From the NCBI GenBank assembly GCA_016200585.1, contig JACQEN010000005.1:1-36739 (forward strand): DNA of 36,739 nt, given 5' to 3'. This document shows positions 7,218 to 17,799 of this stretch, one piece after another (the stretch's first letter is position 1; each line of letters opens with the position of its first letter). Made by a program: the position numbers and the translations under genes. The notes under the pieces are model-generated. The model saw only the letters and a program-made list of their open reading frames with translations, was not told the DNA's origin and made no database searches. The DNA comes from Deltaproteobacteria bacterium (GTDB lineage: Bacteria > Desulfobacterota > Binatia > HRBIN30).

Positions 7218-8392
7218 GCATGAAGACACGCAGCCGCTGGTGCTTGGTCGCCGGCGGGTTGACGGTTGCGGCCATCGCCGGTTATCGATTGTCGACAGGC
7301 GGTGAGGGGCAGACCCTCAGCGCACCGACGGTCGCAGGGCGTCCGAGCATCCCTGCGGTGCCGGTCGTCGCCGTAATCGTCCGGCAAGGCAACATTCCAG
7401 TCTACTTGAACGGTCTCGGAAGCGTGACCGCCTTCAACACCGTTACCGTCAAGAGCCGCGTCGACGGTCAGATCGACAAGATCGTCTTTCAGGAGGGACA
7501 GTTCGTCCATGCCGGCGATCTGCTCGCCGTGATCGACCCGCGGCCGTTCGAGGTGCAGCTGACGCAAGCGCAAGGACAAATGGCGCGCGACGTGGCGCAG
7601 CTCAAGGCGGCGCAGATCGCGCTCAAACGCTACGCCGAGCTGGTCGGTCGCGATTTCATCCCCAAGCAACAGTACGACGATCAACTGGCGCAGGTCGGGC
7701 AGTCCGAAGGCGCCATCAAGGCCGACCAGGGTCTCATCGACAACGCCAGGTTACAGCTGACGTACTCGCGAATCACGGCTCCGATCAGCGGCCGGGTCGG
7801 ATTGCGGCTGGTCGATCTCGGCAACGTCGTACACGCGAACGATACCAACGGCTTGCTGATCATCACGCAAGTACAGCCGATTGCCGTCGTCTTCTCCTTG
7901 CCGGAAGACAACCTGCAACGCGTGCTCACCAGGCTGCGTTCCGGCAGTCCGCTGCCGGCGGAGGCTTACGATCGCTCCGGGCAAAAGCGGATTGCCACGG
8001 GTACCTTGCTGACGGTCGACAATCAGATCGACACCACGACCGGTACGACGCGTCTGAAGGCCGTCTTCCCCAACGAAGACAATGCTCTGTTTCCGAATCA
8101 GTTCGTCAACGTTCGTTTGCTCGTCGATACCCTCCAAGGGACTTTGATTGTACCTTCGGCAGCCGTGCAGCGTGGACCGCAGGGGACCTTCGTTTACGTG
8201 GTCAAAGAGGACAATAGCGTCGACGTTCGTGCGGTCGGCACCGGCACGTCGGAGGGTATGGATACAGCCATCGACAGCGGGTTGACTGCAGGTGAGAGGG
8301 TTGTCGTCGACGGCGTCGACAAACTGCGCGCCGGTAGCGTCGTGCAGGTACGGGTCCCGGAAACGGCGAGCGCGGCGAAATCACCAGGATGA
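7214..8392 (+). CDS. mdtA: RND efflux periplasmic adaptor (membrane fusion protein, MdtA-like)
   Basis: A 392-residue adaptor of an MdtABC/MuxABC-type tripartite pump. Residues 8-25 are an uncleaved anchor or signal helix without a usable lipobox cysteine. The barrel-sandwich half-motif [22 protein letters not shown] is near residue 75. Next come the alpha-hairpin (about 110-175), the returning half [14 protein letters not shown], the beta-barrel ([17 protein letters not shown]), and a membrane-proximal domain. The ATG at 7214 overlaps the marR stop, and the end overlaps the RND gene start by four bases. The adaptor joins the inner-membrane pump to an outer-membrane channel; no channel gene is in the window. 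Confidence 0.93.
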   Translation: MSMKTRSRWCLVAGGLTVAAIAGYRLSTGGEGQTLSAPTVAGRPSIPAVPVVAVIVRQGNIPVYLNGLGSVTAFNTVTVKSRVDGQIDKIVFQEGQFVHAGDLLAVIDPRPFEVQLTQAQGQMARDVAQLKAAQIALKRYAELVGRDFIPKQQYDDQLAQVGQSEGAIKADQGLIDNARLQLTYSRITAPISGRVGLRLVDLGNVVHANDTNGLLIITQVQPIAVVFSLPEDNLQRVLTRLRSGSPLPAEAYDRSGQKRIATGTLLTVDNQIDTTTGTTRLKAVFPNEDNALFPNQFVNVRLLVDTLQGTLIVPSAAVQRGPQGTFVYVVKEDNSVDVRAVGTGTSEGMDTAIDSGLTAGERVVVDGVDKLRAGSVVQVRVPETASAAKSPG

Positions 8393-11300
8393 ATCCTTCA
8401 CGCCTCTTCATCCTGCGCCCCGTTGCCACGTCCCTGCTGATGGCGGCGCTGCTGCTCGCCGGGGCGATCGCCTATCGCCAGTTGCCGGTGTCGGCGCTTC
8501 CGCAGGTCGACTACCCGACGATCCAGACGTTGACCTTCTACCCGGGCGCCAGTCCCGACGTCATGGCCTCCTCGGTCACCGCGCCGCTCGAGCGCCAGTT
8601 CGGTCAGATGCCGGGGCTCAAGCAGATGACGTCGACCAGCTCATTCGGCAGCTCGGTGATCGTTCTGCAATTCGCTCTCGACCTCGACATCGACGTTGCC
8701 GAGCAAGAAGTGCAGGCGGCGATCAACGCCGCGTCGACGTACCTGCCACGCGATCTGCCGAACCCGCCGATCTACAGCAAGACCAATCCGGCCGACGCCC
8801 CGGTGCTGACGCTGGCACTCACCTCCGACACCTTGCCGTTGTCGAAGGTGCAGGACCTTGCCGACACGCGCCTGGCGCAAAAGATTTCACAGTTGCCGGG
8901 AGTCGGACTGGTCAGCATCGGCGGCGGCCAGAAGCCGGCGGTACGCATTCAGGCCAACCCCACGGCGTTGGCTGCCTACGGTCTCGGGCTCGAAGATCTC
9001 CGCACTGCCATTGCGCAGGCCAACGTCAACCAGGCAAAAGGCAACTTCGACGGAGCGCATCAGGCCTACACGATCGGCGCCAACGACCAGTTGCTATCGA
9101 GCAGCGACTACCGGCCACTGATCGTTGCTTACCGCGACGGTGCGCCGGTTCGTGTCGCCGACGTTGCCGACGTCGTCGACGATGCCGAGAACGTCAAGCA
9201 GGCGGCGTGGATGAACACCGTGCCGGCGGTCATTCTCAACGTCCAACGTCAGCCCGGCGCCAACATCATCGGCGTCGTCGACCGCATCGAGAAACTGCTG
9301 CCGCAGCTCACCAGCTCGCTGCCGTTGGCGGTACACGTGTCGGTCCTGACCGATCGCACGACGACGATTCGCGCTTCGGTCCACGACGTACAATTCGAGC
9401 TCATGCTGACCGTGGTGCTGGTGGTGCTGGTGATCTTTCTCTTCCTGCGCAACTTGTCGGCGACGGTCATTCCGAGCATTGCGGTGCCGCTGTCGCTCGT
9501 CGGCACCTTCGGCGTCATGTACCTGTTGGGCTACAGCCTCGACAATCTGTCGCTCATGGCGTTGACGATCTCGACGGGCTTCGTCGTCGACGATGCCATC
9601 GTCATGATCGAGAACATCGCGCGCTACATCGACGACGGCGAGACGCCGTTGCAGGCGGCGCTGAAAGGCTCGGCGCAGATCGGCTTCACCATCGTGTCGT
9701 TGACCGTCTCGCTGGTCGCCGTCCTCATTCCGCTGCTGTTCATGGGCGACATCGTCGGCCGCTTGTTCCACGAATTCGCGATCACACTGAGTGTGACCAT
9801 CCTGGTGTCGGCGGTCGTCTCGTTGACCTTGACGCCCATGATGTGCGCCAAGCTTCTGCGCCACACCCCGAGGGAGCAGCAAGGCCGCTTCTACCTTGCC
9901 TCCGAGCGTTTCCTCGATGCGGTGATTGCGCGCTACGGCACGTCGCTGCGCTGGGTGCTCCACCACCAGCCGACGACCTTGTTGATTGCAGCCGTCACGC
10001 TGGTCGCGACCATCGCGCTTTACGTCGTCGTGCCGAAAGGGTTTTTCCCGGTTCAGGACACCGGCGTGATTCTCGGCGTTTCGCAAGCGCCGCAAACAAT
10101 TTCGTTTGCGGCGATGTCGGAACGGCAGCAAGCGCTGGCCCGGGTCATCCTCGACGACCCGGCCGTTCTCAGCTTGTCTTCGTTCATCGGCGTCGACGGC
10201 ATCAACACGACGCCGAACGCCGGACGCATCCAAATCAACCTCAAGGCGCTCGAACAGCGCGATGCCAGCTCCAGCGACGTGATTCGCCGTTTGCAACCCA
10301 AGCTGGCGGCGGTGGACGGCATCACGCTGTACATGCAGCCGGTGCAGGACCTCACCGTCGAGGATCGCATCAGCCGCACACAGTTCCAGTACAGCTTGGA
10401 ATCGGCGAACCCCAACGAGTTGCACGAGTGGGTCCCGAAGCTCCTCGCCGAACTGCAAACGCTGCCGGAGCTGCGCGATGTCGCCAGCGACCAGCAAACC
10501 GGGGGACTGCAAACGTCGGTGGTGATCGATCGCGATACGGCGTCGCGTCTGGGGATCACGCCGCAGTTGGTCGACGACACGCTGTATGACGCCTTCGGGC
10601 AACGTCAGGTGTCGACGATGTTCACGCAGCTCAACCAGTATCATGTTGTTCTCGAGCTGGCGCCGAATTTCCAGAGGACTCCCGAGTCGCTCGGCGACAT
10701 CTACGTGCGGCCGCCCAATGGCCCGCCGGTGCCGCTGCGCTCGTTTACGCACGTCGCGCCGTCGAGCGTGGCGCTATCGGTGATGCACCAGGGACAGTTC
10801 CCGGCGGTGACGCTGTCCTTCAACCTCGCACCCGGAGTCGCTCTCGGCGAAGCAGTCGACGCCATCGCTGCGGCGCAGCACGAAATCGGCCTGCCGCCGA
10901 GCATCGGCGCCAGCTTCCAAGGTACGGCCCAGGCGTTTCAAGCGGCGCTCAGCAATCAGCCCTGGCTGATCCTGGCGGCGCTGGTGACCGTCTACATCGT
11001 TCTCGGCGTGCTCTACGAAAGCTACATTCACCCGCTGACCATCCTGTCGACGCTGCCGTCGGCCGGCGTCGGGGCGATCCTGGCGCTGTTGCTGTGCCGT
11101 ACCGAGCTCAGCGTCATTGGTCTCATCGGCATCATCCTGCTCATCGGCATCGTCAAGAAGAACGCCATCATGATGATCGACTTTGCGCTCGAGGCCGAGC
11201 GTGAGCACGGCAAGACACCGGAAGCGGCCATCTACGAAGCGTGTCTGCTGCGTTTCCGGCCGATCATGATGACCACCATGGCCGCTCTGTTGGGCGGCTT

Positions 11301-11505
11301 GCCGTTGGCTCTCGGCGGCGGTACCGGCTTCGAGTTGCGGCAACCGCTGGGGATTACGATCGTCGGCGGGCTGCTGCTGAGCCAGCTGCTGACGCTCTAC
11401 ACGACGCCGGTGATCTATCTGGCCTTCGATCGTCTGGCCAAACGCTTCACCCGCCGGCAGACGCAAGAGACGTTGCCGCTGCCCCTAACGGTGGGGGAAC
11501 CGTGA
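8389..11505 (+). CDS. mdtB: RND efflux inner-membrane transporter (MdtB-like)
   Basis: A 1038-residue, full-length proton-driven multidrug pump subunit of the heteromeric MdtB/MdtC kind. TM1 starts near residue 12 ([19 protein letters not shown]). TM4 carries the proton-relay pair Asp401-Asp402 in [13 protein letters not shown]. The TM10 lysine pair is in [14 protein letters not shown], and the TM11 approach has [10 protein letters not shown]. Both large periplasmic loops are complete. The start and stop overlap neighbouring genes by four bases, as in mdtABC operons. In known MdtABC pumps two B chains and one C chain form the trimer. Because the C gene here is broken, this chain would have to work as a homotrimer or be inactive. 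Confidence 0.95.
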   Translation: MNPSRLFILRPVATSLLMAALLLAGAIAYRQLPVSALPQVDYPTIQTLTFYPGASPDVMASSVTAPLERQFGQMPGLKQMTSTSSFGSSVIVLQFALDLDIDVAEQEVQAAINAASTYLPRDLPNPPIYSKTNPADAPVLTLALTSDTLPLSKVQDLADTRLAQKISQLPGVGLVSIGGGQKPAVRIQANPTALAAYGLGLEDLRTAIAQANVNQAKGNFDGAHQAYTIGANDQLLSSSDYRPLIVAYRDGAPVRVADVADVVDDAENVKQAAWMNTVPAVILNVQRQPGANIIGVVDRIEKLLPQLTSSLPLAVHVSVLTDRTTTIRASVHDVQFELMLTVVLVVLVIFLFLRNLSATVIPSIAVPLSLVGTFGVMYLLGYSLDNLSLMALTISTGFVVDDAIVMIENIARYIDDGETPLQAALKGSAQIGFTIVSLTVSLVAVLIPLLFMGDIVGRLFHEFAITLSVTILVSAVVSLTLTPMMCAKLLRHTPREQQGRFYLASERFLDAVIARYGTSLRWVLHHQPTTLLIAAVTLVATIALYVVVPKGFFPVQDTGVILGVSQAPQTISFAAMSERQQALARVILDDPAVLSLSSFIGVDGINTTPNAGRIQINLKALEQRDASSSDVIRRLQPKLAAVDGITLYMQPVQDLTVEDRISRTQFQYSLESANPNELHEWVPKLLAELQTLPELRDVASDQQTGGLQTSVVIDRDTASRLGITPQLVDDTLYDAFGQRQVSTMFTQLNQYHVVLELAPNFQRTPESLGDIYVRPPNGPPVPLRSFTHVAPSSVALSVMHQGQFPAVTLSFNLAPGVALGEAVDAIAAAQHEIGLPPSIGASFQGTAQAFQAALSNQPWLILAALVTVYIVLGVLYESYIHPLTILSTLPSAGVGAILALLLCRTELSVIGLIGIILLIGIVKKNAIMMIDFALEAEREHGKTPEAAIYEACLLRFRPIMMTTMAALLGGLPLALGGGTGFELRQPLGITIVGGLLLSQLLTLYTTPVIYLAFDRLAKRFTRRQTQETLPLPLTVGEP

Positions 11506-14488
11506 ACATCTCGGCGCCGTTCATTCGCCGCCCAGTGGCGACGACGCTGCTGACGGTTGCTCTGGCCTTGGGCGGGGCGATCGCTTTTCGCTGGCTGCCG
11601 GTGTCGCCGATTCCGCAAGTCGAGTTCCCGACGCTGATGGTTCAAGCCGGGCTGCCGGGAGCGAGCCCCGAAACCATGGCTTCGGCCGTGGCGATGCCGC
11701 TCGAACGGCAGTTCGGTCGAATCGCCGGCGTGACCGAAATGACGTCGACGAGCTACCTGGGTTCGACCAGCATCACGCTGCAATTCGAGCTCAACCGCAA
11801 CATCGACGCGGCGGCACGCGATGTCCAGGCGGCGATCAACGCCGCGCGCGGCCAGTTGCCGGCAAACCTTCCGAACAATCCGAACTACCGCAAGGTCAAC
11901 CCGGCCGATGCGCCGATCATGATTCTGGCGCTGACGTCGGACACCATCGACGTCAGCCGCATGTACGATGCCGCCGCTTCGATTCTGCAGCAGAAGCTGT
12001 CGCAGGTCGAGGGCATCGGACAAGTCTTTGTCGGCGGCAGCTCGTTGCCCGGGGTGCGCGTCGATCTCAACCCGATGGCGCTCAACAAGTACGGCGTCGG
12101 CCTTGATCAGATACAAGCGACGCTGGCGGCGGCCAATGTCAACCGGCCGAAGGGACAGCTCGCCAACGACACCACCGCCTGGGAGGTACACAGCACCGAT
12201 CAGCTGCTCAAGGCGGAGCAGTATCGGCCCTTGATCGTTGCGTATCGAAAAGGGGCGGTGGTGCGAATCTCCGACGTCGCCGAGGTCAGCGATTCGGTGG
12301 AAGACGTGCGTACCGGCGGTCTCGCCAACGGCAAGCCGTCGGTGATCGTCGTGCTGTTCCGCCAACCCGGCGCCAACATCATTGCCACGGTCGACCGCGT
12401 TCGGGCTCTGTTGCCGCAACTGCAGGCTTCCATCCCGCAAGCCATCAACCTCTCGGTGGTGATCGATCGCACGCCGACGATCCGTGCCTCGATCGCCGAC
12501 GTCGAGATCGCGCTGCTGGTGTCGATCGTCCTGGTCATCCTCGTCGTCTTCGTCTTCCTGCGCAGCCCGTGGGCCACGTTGATTCCCGGGGTTGCCGTTC
12601 CGCTGTCGCTCATCGGCACGTTCGGCGTGATGTACCTGCTGGGCTACAGCATCGACAATCTATCGTTGATGGCGCTGACGATCTCTACCGGCTTCGTCGT
12701 CGACGATGCCATTGTGGTGATCGAAAACATCACTCGCTATCTCGAGAAGGGCATGAACGCCTTCGAGGCGGCGTTGCGCGGCGCGCGCGAGATCGGCTTC
12801 ACGGTTCTGTCGATGAGCACGTCGCTGGTTGCCGTCTTCATTCCGATTCTCCTCATGGGTGGAATCGTCGGACGCTTGTTCCGCGAGTTTGCCGTCGTCC
12901 GTTCGGTTGCCATCGCCATGTCGCTGATCATCTCCCTCACCACCACGCCGATGATGTGCGCCAAGTTCCTGCAGCGTGAGGAGGGCCGGCGGCATGGCAG
13001 TGGTACTGATCACGGGCACCAGCACAGGCATCGGGCTCGCGACCGCGTTGCGGTTCGCGCGGAGCGGCAACCACGTTTTCGCGACCATGCGCAACCCCGA
13101 CACCGGCGCCGCCGCGCTTAAGACCGCTGCGGCCGCCGAGGGCCTCAAGCTCCAGATCGCGCGGCTCGATGTCACCGATCCCGCATCCGTGGACGACGAA
13201 CACCGGGCGCATGTTTCTGTCGTTGAAACCGCTCGCCGAGCGCAAGATGAGCGCCGACCAGGTGATCGGGCGTTTGCGCCCGAAACTGTCGAAGGTGCCG
13301 GGGGCAAGCTTGTTCTTGCAATCCGTGCAAGACATCCGTGTCGGCGGCCGGCTGAGCAACGCGCTCTATCAGTTCACGCTGCAGGACGACGACCTGCAGG
13401 AGCTGACCGACTGGGCGCCGAAGATGTTCCGCAAACTGCAGTCGCTGAGCATGCTCACGGATGTCAGCACCGACCAGCAAGATCGCGGTCTGCAGGCCAA
13501 TCTGGCGATCGATCGCGACACCGCGGCACGGCTGGGCGTGACCACGAAGATGATCGACGACACGCTCTACAGCGCCTTTGGCCAACGCCAGGTGTCGACG
13601 ATATACACGCCGCTCAACCAATACCACGTGGTCATGGAAGTCGCGCCGGCGTTTTGGCAGAACCCCGAAACTTTGCGCGACATCTATGTCCGTTCGACGG
13701 GCGGCGCGCTCGTGCCGCTTAGCGCCTTCACCCATTACGAAGCGGCGACGACGACGTTGGCCGTCACCCACCAGGGGCAGTTCCCTTCGGTCACCTACTC
13801 CTTCAATCTCACGCCGGGAGTGTCGCTCGGCGAAGCAGTCACCGCCATCACCGCGGCGCAACACGAGATGGGCATGCCGGCCAGCATCCAAGCCAAGTTT
13901 CAGGGAACGGCGCAAGCCTTTCAGGATTCTCTGGCCAACGAGCCGGTGTTGATCCTGGCGGCATTGCTGACGGTCTACATCGTCCTCGGCGTTCTATACG
14001 AGAGCTACATTCATCCGTTGACCATTCTGTCGACGCTACCCTCGGCAGGCGTCGGCGCGATCCTGGCGCTCATGCTGTGCCAGACGGAGCTCAGCGTCAT
14101 CTCGCTGATCGGCATCATCCTGTTGATCGGCATCGTCAAAAAGAACGCCATCCTGATGATCGACTTTGCGATCGAGCTGGAGCGTGAAAACGGCAAGACC
14201 CCGGAGCAGGCGATCTATGAAGCGTGCTTGCTGCGTTTTCGTCCGATCATCATGACCACCATGGCTGCATTGCTCGGCGGACTGCCGCTGGCACTGGGCA
14301 GCGGCAACGGTGCCGAGTTGCGGCGACCGCTGGGGATTACAATCGTCGGCGGACTCATCGTCAGTCAGTTGCTGACGCTCTATACGACGCCGGTCATCTA
14401 CCTTTACCTCGATCGGCTCGGGCTGGCGGTGAAGAGCCTGCGTGCCCGCTGGTTGGGAAGTCCGCTTCCCACTGCGGCGCAGCGATAG
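11502..14488 (+). pseudogene. mdtC: RND efflux transporter, MdtC-like, interrupted by an SDR gene fragment
   Basis: The GTG at 11502 overlaps the mdtB stop (GTGA). The N-terminal half is normal through TM6, including Asp401-Asp402, to [10 protein letters not shown] near base 12975. RND sequence resumes at TTNTGRMFLSLKPL (base ~13193) in a different frame and runs to 14488 with TM8-TM12 intact (IVKKNAILMIDFAI, LRFRPIIMTT). By comparison with mdtB, about 108 residues are gone: TM7 and the start of the second periplasmic loop, including the region matching GFFPVQDTG. In their place are about 210 bases of a short-chain dehydrogenase gene. The upstream frame stops at 13121. No functional full-length protein can be made as the sequence stands. 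Misassembly is a real alternative. Confidence 0.9.
12994..13197 (+). pseudogene. N-terminal fragment of a short-chain dehydrogenase/reductase inside mdtC
   Basis: About 68 codons from ATG 12994 encode the first Rossmann unit of a classical SDR. This includes the cofactor motif TGTSTGIG (residues 8-15), an NADP-type basic stretch (TMRNPD) and RLDVTDPASVD, where SDRs bind the adenine ring. After that the frame runs into mdtC sequence read out of frame. The catalytic Ser, Tyr and Lys would lie further on and are absent. GAGGAGGG before the ATG looks like a ribosome site and may have come with the fragment. No insertion-sequence ends or target duplications are seen at either junction. Confidence 0.85.
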
Positions 14489-14578
14489 CCCGATCTTTCT
14501 GAGCGCTGGGGGTTCCGCGCAACTTGCGTGTGCGACCCGCGTTTGCATGCTCAGAAGAATCTGCGGCGAGGAGAGAAA

Positions 14579-14908
14579 ATGATCTTGCGAGGGAAACAAG
14601 AGGTGAACGGCAGTCGATTGCTTGGAGCGCTTGGTGGAGCGGCGCTGGCGACCGCGGTTTTGTGCGCCTGGACAACCCCGGCGCAGGCTCATGTCCGCTT
14701 CTTCTTGAGGTTGGGCATTCCGGTTCCGCCGGTCGTGGTCTATGCGCCACCACCCCCTCCTGCTTACGTTGCCCCGCCGGCGTACGTCTATGACCAGCCG
14801 TACTACGGCCCACCGGCCGGATACGCTTACGTCGGGCCGCCGCCGCGACACTTTTATCCGCGCTGGGGTTGGCGCCGGCCGTGCGGGCGCCGGGGTGGCT
14901 GGCGCTAG
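14579..14908 (+). CDS. Small exported Pro/Tyr/Gly-rich protein
   Basis: A 109-residue protein. Residues 1-36 make a signal peptide ending TTPAQA, with cleavage likely before HVRFF. The mature part is rich in Pro, Tyr and Ala (YAPPPPPAYVAPP, then YYGPPAGYAYVGPPP) and ends in a basic, Trp/Arg/Gly-rich tail (RWGWRRPCGRRGGWR). Such short low-complexity periplasmic proteins are common in proteobacteria and have no assigned function. The ATG at 14579 is chosen over an in-frame ATG at 14528 because GAGGAGAG precedes it and the signal peptide then has normal length. It follows the broken pump gene by 90 bases. Confidence 0.75.
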   Translation: MILRGKQEVNGSRLLGALGGAALATAVLCAWTTPAQAHVRFFLRLGIPVPPVVVYAPPPPPAYVAPPAYVYDQPYYGPPAGYAYVGPPPRHFYPRWGWRRPCGRRGGWR

Positions 14909-14926
14909 CTTCGAACCTCGAGCTTG

Positions 14927-14959
14927 GATCGTAGCCGCAGTCAGCCTGCGGCTGCGATC
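14927..14959. terminator. Bidirectional terminator hairpin
   Basis: GATCGTAGCCGCAG (14927-14940) pairs with CTGCGGCTGCGATC (14946-14959) around a TCAGC loop, with one T-G pair in the 14-base stem. It lies between the convergent ends of the small Pro/Tyr-rich gene and the alpha/beta-hydrolase gene and overlaps the latter's last codons. There is no long T-tract, so efficiency is uncertain. Confidence 0.6.
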
Positions 14960-15441
14960 AGCTCCTGCACGAGCGCGACGAGACGGCCGCTCTCGACCAT
15001 CGCGTGCAACGAGTGATCGTCGTCGACCTCGAACAGCCGGACCAGCGCCGGCGACCCGGTGCGTGCCAGCTCTCGACTCTCGGCGATGTCGACGACATCG
15101 TCGTGGATGCCGTGTACCAGCCAGACGCGAACGTTCTCCGGCAATACCAGCGTTAGACCGAAGTGTTTTGCCGCTTGCGCGAGGAGTAAGGTCGATCCGC
15201 GCCACAGTCCCTTCTGCAGGAGAGCAACGGCCACCGCACCGCCGAACGATGAGCCGACGAGGACGTCGGGTTTGAACGTATCGATCACCTCGGCGTGCAG
15301 GCGAACACATCCGGCAAAATCGGACGTGTCCATGACCGGCGTCGTCGCGGTGAAGTGCTGAGCCAAGAGCTGCGCCTTGGCTCCTTGCGGGCTGCCTTCG
15401 AGACCGTGAATGAACTGCAAACGAAGTGCGGCGCCGGTCAC
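14941..15441 (-). CDS. Alpha/beta-fold hydrolase (YqiA/YcfP-like esterase)
   Basis: A 166-residue minimal alpha/beta hydrolase. The oxyanion segment FIHGLEGSPQGAKAQLL is near residues 10-26. The nucleophile is Ser65 in VGSSFGG, the acid lies in HGIHDDVVD, and the histidine is in VDDDHSLHA. The size and SPQ-AKA motif recall the YqiA/UPF0227 esterases; the physiological ester is unknown. The GTG start at 15441 is chosen because it overlaps the upstream amidohydrolase stop by four bases (GTGA) and gives the right N-terminal strand. A longer frame reaching 15540 would extend far into that gene. Coupled translation suggests the pair act in one pathway. Confidence 0.85.
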   Translation of the reverse strand: MTGAALRLQFIHGLEGSPQGAKAQLLAQHFTATTPVMDTSDFAGCVRLHAEVIDTFKPDVLVGSSFGGAVAVALLQKGLWRGSTLLLAQAAKHFGLTLVLPENVRVWLVHGIHDDVVDIAESRELARTGSPALVRLFEVDDDHSLHAMVESGRLVALVQELIAAAG

Positions 15442-16634
15442 GCTTTGGCCTCGAGCAGAGCGGCGAAATTGTCGCGCATGATCAGGCGAATGTCTGTTTC
15501 GGGCAAACCGTTCAGCTCTTCGACGAACTCGACGGGCCATTCCAGGCCTTCGGGATGCGGGTAGTCGGAGCCGTTGAGGACGTGCGACGCGCCGATCAGC
15601 CGCGCCAGGCCAACGACGTCGTCTTCGAAGAACGGTGCCACCCAGACGTTCTGGCGAAAGGTCTCACTTGGTGTCAGCGGCGGCAAGCCGAAGCGCCACA
15701 TGTCTTTGCTGAACAAGCGCGCAATGTGGTCGAGCTTGTGCAGCAACGGCGCGACCCAGCTGGAGCCGTATTCGACCGTCAGAATCTTCAGCCTCGGGAA
15801 ACGCCCGAACAGGTTGTCGGCAATCAGCGCGGTGATGGTGTCGACCACCGGACGCTCGGTGAACGATAGCGCCATCTCCATCAGCGAGTGGCGATGGGAA
15901 GGCGGGTGCGACCGCAGTCCCCATGGCGTGTTGTACATTTCGCTGAACGGAGTTCGGCCGATGTGAAACACGACGTTGATCCCAGCTTCGGCGCAGCGGG
16001 CCCAGAACGGATCGTAGGTAGGCTCGGCAGGCGAATGCCCGATGACCGGTGGTCCGGCCGTCACGACGACGAAACGGGCGCCGGCGTCGATCACGCGCTC
16101 GAGCTCAGCGACCGCCTGTGCCACGTCGAACAACGACAGCAGCGCTGCGCCATGGATGCGGCCGTCCTTACCGAAGCCCCAGTCTTCTTCGAGCCAGCGG
16201 TTGAAGGCGCGAACGCTGGGGTAGAGGACCTCGGGAGTTTCGCGCAGCTGCGGCTCGATTCCGACGCCGGTGGTCGGCAGCATCAGGCAGGCTTCGACGT
16301 TCTGCTCGTCCATCTTTTCCAGCCGGGCGCGCCGATTCACGAACTCGGGCACCGCCAAGGCGTTGATCGGCCTGAGGCTGGGGCTGCCGCCTTCGTTGCT
16401 ATCGCCGCGCAGAAAGGCCTTCATGATGCCTGGTGGCCCGACGCTGTCGCCGGCGCCGACACTGAAGAAGTGGCAGCGCTCCCGACCGATGTACATCCGC
16501 GCCGGGCCGCTGTCACGGCGATCGATCCACATCGTTTGATCCTTGAAACGGGCTTCGATGTGGCGCGTGAAGCAGTCGTCGGGTTCGTAGTAGTGATTGT
16601 CGGCGTCGTGAATTCTGTAGGGGAGTGTCCACAT
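15438..16634 (-). CDS. Amidohydrolase 2 family metal-dependent hydrolase/decarboxylase
   Basis: A 398-residue TIM-barrel protein of the amidohydrolase-2 (ACMSD-like) family. The first metal motif is Asp12-x-His14 in HDADNHYYEP. A barrel histidine is in VVFHIGRTPF, more histidines are in SHPPSHRHSLME, and the conserved late aspartate is in NGSDYPHPEG. Members hydrolyse or non-oxidatively decarboxylate aromatic acids and related compounds, with Zn or Mn. Homologues of this length with MDEQNVEACLMLPT are common in soil Actinobacteria and deltaproteobacterial lineages, with unknown substrates. It is the first gene of a two-gene operon with the esterase-like gene; an aromatic or lactone breakdown step is plausible but unproven. 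Confidence 0.88.
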   Translation of the reverse strand: MWTLPYRIHDADNHYYEPDDCFTRHIEARFKDQTMWIDRRDSGPARMYIGRERCHFFSVGAGDSVGPPGIMKAFLRGDSNEGGSPSLRPINALAVPEFVNRRARLEKMDEQNVEACLMLPTTGVGIEPQLRETPEVLYPSVRAFNRWLEEDWGFGKDGRIHGAALLSLFDVAQAVAELERVIDAGARFVVVTAGPPVIGHSPAEPTYDPFWARCAEAGINVVFHIGRTPFSEMYNTPWGLRSHPPSHRHSLMEMALSFTERPVVDTITALIADNLFGRFPRLKILTVEYGSSWVAPLLHKLDHIARLFSKDMWRFGLPPLTPSETFRQNVWVAPFFEDDVVGLARLIGASHVLNGSDYPHPEGLEWPVEFVEELNGLPETDIRLIMRDNFAALLEAKA

Positions 16635-16741
16635 GACCTGACCAATTTAGAAGAAGTCTTGCGCCAACGCGACAACCCAATGCGTCTGTCGACGTCTGGT
16701 TGTTCCAATGGCGCTGATCCGGTACGACCTGGTTTCTGGGT

Positions 16742-17788
16742 ATGCGCTCCTCTGCTCGTCTGCCGGCTGCGACGATCGCTCGGCTGCGTCGTGCCTTGCG
16801 GCGCTGGTACCTGAGGGAACGCCGTCCGCTGCCGTGGCGCAAGAATCACGACTCGTATCGAGTCTGGGTTGCCGAAGTGATGTTGCAGCAAACGCGCATT
16901 GCTGTGGTGATCCCCGCCTACGCGCGCTTCCTCAAAGCCTTTCCGACGCTACGACGCCTGGCGGCTGCAGAGGAGGATGACGTGCTGTCGTTGTGGTCGG
17001 GCTTGGGTTACTACTCGCGAGCCCGATCTCTGCATCGGGCGGCGCAAATGCTCCGCGCTGCCGGTGCTGCCGAGTTCCCGCTCGAGTACGATGAGGCCCG
17101 CAAGCTTCCGGGTGTCGGTTCGTACACCGCTGCTGCGGTGCTTTCGATTGCCTACGATCGACCGTACGCCGCCGTCGACGGCAACGTGGTGCGCGTTTTG
17201 TCACGCCTGTTCTGTTTGCAACGCCCGGGCTCGAAGGGTGAGCCGCACGTCGCGCTGGCGCAAACCCTGCTCGATCCAAAACGTCCGGGCGACTGGAACC
17301 AGGCGATGATGGAGCTCGGCGAAACGGTCTGCACGCCGGCGGCACCGCGCTGCCATGTTTGCCCGTGGGGCTCCGCGTGCGAAGCCAGACTGCGGTCCGC
17401 AATCGATCGTCACCCCCCGCCGAAGCAACGTCGAAGCCGGGAACGACTCGAGCTTGATCTGTATCTGCTGCGCGATCGCGACAGACGACTCCTTCTCGAG
17501 CGCGGTAGCTTTGCTCATCTGCCGCATCTATGGCTGCCGCCGTTGCGCATCGTCGACCGCGGGGAGTACCGGAAACAGCGTCCGCTGGCAACGTTTCATC
17601 ATGCCATCCTGCACCGCGACTTCAACATCGCGGTCTATCAACGTGTGCTCTCGGACTCGACCGTCAAACGGATGCTGCGGCGGCGTGACGGCATCGAACG
17701 CGAAATGTTTTCAACCAACGAGCTGACGGGGATCGGCCGCTCTTCGTTGCTCAGCAAAGCGCTGGCTTTGACGACGGTGCCGTCGTAG
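16742..17788 (+). CDS. mutY: A/G-specific adenine DNA glycosylase MutY
   Basis: A 348-residue base-excision repair enzyme that removes adenine paired with 8-oxoguanine. It has the catalytic Glu45 in AEVMLQQTR and the helix-hairpin-helix LPGVGSYTAAAV (122-133). The catalytic Asp146 is in AAVDGNVVRV. The [4Fe-4S] ligands Cys197, Cys204, Cys207 and Cys213 have canonical spacing 6-2-5. The C-terminal NUDIX-like 8-oxoG recognition domain spans about 230-345 (LATFHHAILHRDF). The length is normal. The start lacks a clear Shine-Dalgarno sequence, and nearby ATGs in other frames are not compatible. It leads a plus-strand series with the cyclotransferase-like gene 11 bases later. Confidence 0.97.
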   Translation: MRSSARLPAATIARLRRALRRWYLRERRPLPWRKNHDSYRVWVAEVMLQQTRIAVVIPAYARFLKAFPTLRRLAAAEEDDVLSLWSGLGYYSRARSLHRAAQMLRAAGAAEFPLEYDEARKLPGVGSYTAAAVLSIAYDRPYAAVDGNVVRVLSRLFCLQRPGSKGEPHVALAQTLLDPKRPGDWNQAMMELGETVCTPAAPRCHVCPWGSACEARLRSAIDRHPPPKQRRSRERLELDLYLLRDRDRRLLLERGSFAHLPHLWLPPLRIVDRGEYRKQRPLATFHHAILHRDFNIAVYQRVLSDSTVKRMLRRRDGIEREMFSTNELTGIGRSSLLSKALALTTVPS

Positions 17789-17799
17789 ACGGATCAGGA

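Noticed and set aside
8292-10589. 765-codon plus-strand frame overlapping mdtA and mdtB
   Set aside because: It is the +1 frame of mdtB, Arg/Ala-rich with no domains; the mdtB frame carries the motifs.
9094-10752. Long minus-strand open frame (552 codons) opposite mdtB
   Set aside because: It is antisense to a fully conserved RND transporter, and its low-complexity RDQ-rich product is typical of shadow frames.
12960-13200. Programmed frameshift in mdtC
   Set aside because: The frame change comes with replacement of about 108 residues by unrelated sequence, which frameshifting cannot explain.
12976-13722. A functional dehydrogenase gene of 248 codons inside mdtC
   Set aside because: Only the first ~68 codons read as SDR; the rest is mdtC in the wrong frame and lacks the catalytic Ser-Tyr-Lys.
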